DNA from: CAZFLY01 sp964519995
GTDB lineage: Bacteria > Planctomycetota > Phycisphaerae > Sedimentisphaerales > Anaerobacaceae
Reading direction: 5' to 3'
Length of the DNA: 26,475 bases
NCBI GenBank assembly: GCA_964519995.1
Contig: CAZFLY010000041.1
Location: 1 to 26,475 of the forward strand
The notes under the pieces were generated by a model. The model was given only the letters and a program-made list of their open reading frames with translations, made no database searches and was not told the DNA's origin. Positions 23,163-26,475 of this stretch are shown here, piece by piece; position 1 is the first letter of the stretch; each line of letters starts with the position of its first letter. A program made the position numbers and the translations under genes.

Positions 23163-23201
23163 AATTAAAGGTGTCCGGTACTTTTTTAGCTGAGACAGGA
23201 G
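23163..23201 (+). repeat. 39-nt direct repeat, copy 1
   Basis: Begins AATTAAAGGTGTCCGGTAC and ends GACAGGAG; differs from copy 2 (23724-23763) by one substitution and one indel. The GGTGTCCGGTACTTTTTT string resembles the ends of small transposable or REP-associated elements. Confidence 0.85.
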
Positions 23202-23567
23202 TATTCGAGTCCGTCGCGCTGCGCGGCCGGATCTACGCTATGCTCCGACATAGGAGAGAATAATGAAAGAGATACAGTTTGAGAACAGAAGACGGAGGAT
23301 GGATGGCGGTCCCGTTAGGGATGGCTTACGCCAAAGGCAGATGACAGCTTTTCCGGCGTAGCCTTCCTGCTGCGACAGTGCGCAGCACGGCGAGGTCGAA
23401 GTCGGAAGGACGCCTAACGGCGGAGTCCCTATGACTGCCTGAAAAGACCTTTTTCTGCAGGTCGCTGTGCTGCATATCATCGGGATGGCTTACGCCGCTG
23501 TGCAGATTTTCTTGATAATTTAATGCCAGATTCGTGTTCTTGGTACTTTGCTGATTGATTTACAAGA

Positions 23568-23588
23568 ATACCTAAGTATCTTAGGTAT
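23568..23588. repeat. hairpin repeat ATACCTAAG, copy 1
   Basis: Perfect 9-bp inverted repeat ATACCTAAG/CTTAGGTAT with loop TAT. A second copy lies 89 bases downstream. Confidence 0.85.
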
Positions 23589-23656
23589 CAAGACTCGAAC
23601 ACTTGATATCAGGCATCTATAAACTTATACTAAAAAGGATTAAGCAGTTGGTAAGA

Positions 23657-23677
23657 ATACCTAAGTTTCTTAGGTAT
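23657..23677. repeat. hairpin repeat ATACCTAAG, copy 2
   Basis: Same stem as copy 1 with loop TTT; shared flank AAGA on the left. Followed by a TTTTT at 23686-23690. Confidence 0.85.
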
Positions 23678-23723
23678 TAAGAATATTTTTATGTACGTTT
23701 ATACAGAGCCGAATCCCGGGAGG

Positions 23724-23763
23724 AATTAAAGGTGTCCGGTACTTTTTTGGCTGAAGACAGGAG
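23724..23763 (+). repeat. 39-nt direct repeat, copy 2
   Basis: Second copy of the repeat at 23163-23201, 561 bases further on, in the same orientation. It ends 130 bases before tRNA-Tyr. Confidence 0.85.
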
Positions 23764-23815
23764 ACAGAATACGGGAAACAGGAGGCCCCGATTTGTCCGA
23801 TTAGAATTTTGTCTC

Positions 23816-23843
23816 TTGACAAACGGCTATTTCCTGTTTCAAT
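23816..23843 (+). promoter_or_regulatory. weak promoter candidate for tRNA-Tyr
   Basis: Perfect TTGACA (23816-23821), 16-bp spacer and TTCAAT (23838-23843), a 4 of 6 -10 match. The start site would be about 43 bases before the tRNA. Confidence 0.35.
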
Positions 23844-23892
23844 TCTTCCTACATACGATATACGAGTCACGAAATACGAGCAACGAATGTAT

Positions 23893-23975
23893 GGGTCGGT
23901 GCCCGAGTGGCTAAAGGGAACGGGCTGTAAACCCGTTGGCGTGAGCCTACGTTGGTTCGAATCCAACCCGGCCCA
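23893..23975 (+). tRNA. tRNA-Tyr (anticodon GTA)
   Basis: 83-nt class II tRNA. Acceptor stem GGGTCGG/CCGGCCC (23893-23899/23968-23974, one G-T pair) with discriminator A at 23975; D arm CCC...GGG; anticodon arm CGGGCTGTAAACCCG with loop CTGTAAA and anticodon GTA; long variable arm; T arm GTTGGTTCGAATCCAAC. CCA is not encoded, so it must be added after transcription. No other tRNA is adjacent. Confidence 0.95.
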
Positions 23976-24109
23976 TTACAGAAACTTTCACGAAATAATC
24001 AAATTCTAACGTTCCCAATTCCTTGTTCCCCGTCTTAAATATCGCGTCTATCCGCCCACTTACATATATTCGGCTGCGCAGTAAAAAATTCACAACGATA
24101 GAAAAGCAT

Positions 24110-24138
24110 TTGACTCAATTATTCAATTGTGGTATATT
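24110..24138 (+). promoter_or_regulatory. sigma70-type promoter of the DUF362 gene
   Basis: TTGACT (24110-24115), 17-bp spacer, TATATT (24133-24138). The predicted start leaves a leader of about 105 bases before the ATG at 24249. The leader has weak complementarity between its CTCCTC (about 24165) and the GGAGGATGAG near 24196, but no recognised riboswitch. Confidence 0.7.
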
Positions 24139-24248
24139 AATTTATCGTACAATATTAACATTTACTCCTCACCCTGGGGTTTTTTGATACATCGTGGAGG
24201 ATGAGATAGGTCGTTAAAGCAAGCCCCAAAGAAAAAGGAAGGACGGTT

Positions 24249-26072
24249 ATGTCGTTTCTAAAAAGTAAGCGCAAAATCAAACTTTGTCCCAAGACAGGCA
24301 AAGTCATTCCGTCAACTCGCAAACACAAGTGGCTTTTGTGGTTGTCCCCCTTTATAGGATTGGCTGCACTTGTCTGGTTCCTCGTGCGCGTAATTCCCAA
24401 GCCTTCACGTGCGACGTATCCCTGCCAGCGGATGGCATTTCCACTGGCATCGGGTTTTATTGTCTGGCTGCTTGGAATAATCGGCTCAGTAACCGCCTAT
24501 CGAAAGGCAAAAAGTGCGATTGCGCGAGCACGCTATGTCCTTGCCGGAACCTGCATCATTATCAGCATCGGCTTTATCTTCTCAGCGATGAGCAGCACCG
24601 AGCCGGAAATAGCCTACAGTCAGGAACCTTTCACTGCCAACAGCCCTATCGGCGAAGGCAAAGGTATTCATCCGGGCAGAGTCGCCTGGATTCATGATCC
24701 CAACGCTACCGACTGGAATGGCTCCGGCTCACCGTACTGGTATGACGACACTTGTACTGACCAACCGGTTGTGAACGAAATGCTGTCAAAGGCAATTTGG
24801 TCCTTAACCGGCAAAAGCAGTGACGCCAACGCATGGGACGCGATATTCAGAAATTTCAACCAGCAAATGGGCAAAGGTGACATCGGCTACGTACCGGGCG
24901 AAAAAATCGCAATAAAAGTCAATTTCGTATTAATGTACGGCGTTAACGATGGTGTGAAACCCTCCGGCTTCTGGGGTAACCGCCACAATCAAATAGACAA
25001 CTCTCCACAGCTTGCCGCAGCACTCTTGAGGCAACTAACCGACGTCGCAGGAGTCAGCCCCGGCGATATAAGCATAGGTGACCCTACGCAGGGTATGCCG
25101 AATTACTGGTACGATATGGTCGAGGCAAAGTGTCCGGGCGTCGTCTATTTGACAAAACCGGGCTACGACCTTCCCGGCAGAACGACTGTGACCCTCGACT
25201 ATGGTGCGCCATTCTACTGGAGCGACCCCGACCCCGCCCACTGGACCAGCGTCACACAACAGGACTATATACCAACACACTTCGCTCAGGCAGATTACTT
25301 CATAAACTTCCCGATACTGAAAGGTCACGAACACGCCGGAATCACACTGGGTGGCAAAAACCACTATGGCTCTTTAAGAATACCAAACGCCTCCGGCTAC
25401 TACGATATGCACTGGTCGAGAGTGTTACCAAGTGAATCGCCCGGGATGGGAAGGTACAGAGCAACCGTCGACCTGCTGGGACATCCGAAACTGGGCGGCA
25501 AAACGCTCCTAACCTTAATTGACGGCCTCTATGCAGGCCAAAGCTGGGACGCTGTGTCGGTTAAATGGCAGATGTCACCGTTCAACAATGATTGGCCGTC
25601 AAGCATTTTCCTATCACAGGATAGGATCGCAATCGATTCGGTGGCTTTCGACTTTTTGTACAACGAGTGGCTCACCCATCCACACATGTCCGGTGCGCAT
25701 GATTATCTGCACGAGGCGGCACTGATTCCCAGCCCTCCATCCGGTGTTAACTATGATCCTAACAACGATGGAGGATTGACTGAAAGCTTAGGTGTCCACG
25801 AACACTGGAACAACGCAATCGACAAACAATACAGCCGAAACCTCGACCCAATTAACGGAGCAGGTATCGAACTGGTAACTGAACCAAGCCTTATCGGAGA
25901 TTTATATATAGACGGGGTTGTGAACTTTCAAGACTTTGCCATTCTCGCTGCTGCCTGGGCCAGCGGGCCCGGTGATGCCAACTGGAAAGCTGCCTGCGAT
26001 ATATCGATTCCCAGTGATGGCGTTATCGATGAAAACGACCTTGCTATCTTCTGCGAAAACTGGCTCAAATAA
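24249..26072 (+). CDS. membrane-anchored DUF362 protein with dockerin-like C-terminus
   Basis: 607 residues. Begins with a basic segment holding LCPKTGKVIP, then three membrane segments (about 28-47, 63-84, 93-113), then a large soluble domain of the DUF362 type: GEKIAIKVNFVLMYG, QLAAALLRQLTDVAGV, ISIGDPTQ, INFPILKGHEHAGITLGGKN and LIDGLYAGQ, the family's typical order. DUF362 proteins often carry ferredoxin-type clusters; none is present here. The last 55 residues form a dockerin type I-like pair of EF-hand repeats, GDLYIDGVVNFQDFAILAAAW and then DGVIDENDLAIF ending in NWL, a C-terminal tail common in secreted proteins of Phycisphaerae. Calcium ligands of the first repeat are partly changed. 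GGAAGGA lies before the ATG, with a promoter at 24110 and a terminator at 26111. The enzymatic role is unknown. Confidence 0.85.
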   Translation: MSFLKSKRKIKLCPKTGKVIPSTRKHKWLLWLSPFIGLAALVWFLVRVIPKPSRATYPCQRMAFPLASGFIVWLLGIIGSVTAYRKAKSAIARARYVLAGTCIIISIGFIFSAMSSTEPEIAYSQEPFTANSPIGEGKGIHPGRVAWIHDPNATDWNGSGSPYWYDDTCTDQPVVNEMLSKAIWSLTGKSSDANAWDAIFRNFNQQMGKGDIGYVPGEKIAIKVNFVLMYGVNDGVKPSGFWGNRHNQIDNSPQLAAALLRQLTDVAGVSPGDISIGDPTQGMPNYWYDMVEAKCPGVVYLTKPGYDLPGRTTVTLDYGAPFYWSDPDPAHWTSVTQQDYIPTHFAQADYFINFPILKGHEHAGITLGGKNHYGSLRIPNASGYYDMHWSRVLPSESPGMGRYRATVDLLGHPKLGGKTLLTLIDGLYAGQSWDAVSVKWQMSPFNNDWPSSIFLSQDRIAIDSVAFDFLYNEWLTHPHMSGAHDYLHEAALIPSPPSGVNYDPNNDGGLTESLGVHEHWNNAIDKQYSRNLDPINGAGIELVTEPSLIGDLYIDGVVNFQDFAILAAAWASGPGDANWKAACDISIPSDGVIDENDLAIFCENWLK

Positions 26073-26110
26073 GCGAACATATTGCGTCGAATGGGATTTT
26101 TCAAACACCG

Positions 26111-26145
26111 CGGCCGGCGACAGATCGCCGACCGTTTCTTTTTTT
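26111..26145 (+). terminator. intrinsic terminator
   Basis: CGGCCGGCGA (26111-26120) pairs with TCGCCGACCG (26125-26134) with one mismatch and a CAGA loop, followed by a T-rich run to 26145. Confidence 0.85.
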
Positions 26146-26475
26146 ACACATTTATATTTGTTGCCGCACCCACTAATCTCGACTATGAAACTCTGTAATT
26201 AAGCCATCTAAAGATATGTCAATTGGACACTTGGTTATTAGGGAAAAACCAGGAAATTTTTATAAGTCCGTAAGACATAAGTGCTTAAGTGCAAAATCGG
26301 AAAGTAACTAAAATGAGCAAAAATTGGCAAAAATTAAAAAGAACACGCGCGTTTTAAGCAAAACTGAGCAAAAATGCGCAGTTTTTTAGCACGTATGAAG
26401 TGGCGGACTTGACTTTGTTAAATAGTGTGATGATGTGGCATCGGGTTTGCTAAGCAACGATGTTAAAATGGGCAA
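26146..26475. other. A/T-rich non-coding end of window
   Basis: No gene seen. The stretch contains two TGAGCAAAAAT repeats (26314-26324 and 26365-26375); the second begins a hairpin CTGAGCA/TGCGCAG (26364-26370/26375-26381, one mismatch) followed by TTTTTT, which is terminator-like. A TTGACT at 26409-26414 could be a -35 box for a gene beyond the right edge. Confidence 0.4.

Larger units (their letters stand above)
23202..23723. other. non-coding interval between 39-nt direct repeats
   Basis: About 520 bases with no believable gene. It holds two copies of GGGATGGCTTACGCC (23318-23332 and 23482-23496), two AATACCTAAG hairpins (23568-23588, 23657-23677), and GC-rich mosaic sequence between 23210 and 23500 that changes to AT-rich after about 23500. 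It looks like the worn interior of a mobile element or a stack of repeats. Confidence 0.6.

Noticed and set aside
23238..23480. Minus-strand open frame of 80 codons in the repeat interval
   Set aside because: It consists of the GC-rich repeat mosaic, has no ribosome site and no recognisable protein pattern.
23163..23763. CRISPR array
   Set aside because: The repeats are only two copies each with unequal, long spacing, and no cas gene is present.
24139..24248. Riboswitch in the DUF362 leader
   Set aside because: Only weak complementarity is visible and no known aptamer pattern could be matched by eye.

Overview
The window reads as chromosomal DNA of a planctomycete, most likely class Phycisphaerae. 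This rests on the C-terminal dockerin-like tail of the DUF362 protein at 24249-26072, the pyrophosphate-type phosphofructokinase, and a genome littered with short palindromic repeats; it is an inference from gene content, not a marker-gene placement. Coding density is moderate, genes lie on both strands, and starts are a mix of ATG, GTG and TTG.

Layout. 1-3270: RmuC (minus), then a plus-strand group of HAD phosphatase, homocysteine methyltransferase-like protein and ASCH-domain protein ending in a cluster of hairpins. 3405-7751: an exported O-methyltransferase-like protein, an APC amino-acid permease, an Arg/Pro/Trp-rich exported protein and two small unknowns. 7752-8987: repeats with a perfect 30-bp palindrome, then a minus-strand nucleotidyltransferase/partner pair and a cupin. 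9044-16340: a long plus-strand carbon-metabolism block: PPi-type phosphofructokinase, SDR, HAD hydrolase, LarA-type nickel epimerase, deoxyhypusine-synthase-like protein and 6-phosphogluconate dehydrogenase. 16383-18936: three minus-strand genes (four-CBS protein, secreted protein, single-TM tail protein). 19217-20910: small membrane protein and uronate isomerase UxaC. 20911-24000: accessory stretch with palindromic repeats, a lone 547-residue protein with a HEPN-like motif, a repeat-bounded 0.5-kb non-coding interval, and tRNA-Tyr. 24110-26145: DUF362/dockerin protein with clear promoter and terminator.

How the genes may work together. UxaC makes D-fructuronate from D-glucuronate; the SDR resembles the short-chain type of D-mannonate oxidoreductase and could give D-mannonate; the LarA homologue keeps the LarA catalytic spacing, and the LarA superfamily includes a D-gluconate 2-epimerase, which interconverts D-mannonate and D-gluconate; Gnd consumes 6-phosphogluconate. 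Together they suggest a uronate route into the pentose phosphate pathway through C2 epimerisation instead of dehydration to 2-keto-3-deoxygluconate. The gluconate kinase it needs is not in the window, so this is a hypothesis. The deoxyhypusine-synthase-like protein and the 303-residue HAD protein inside the same block have no assigned role.
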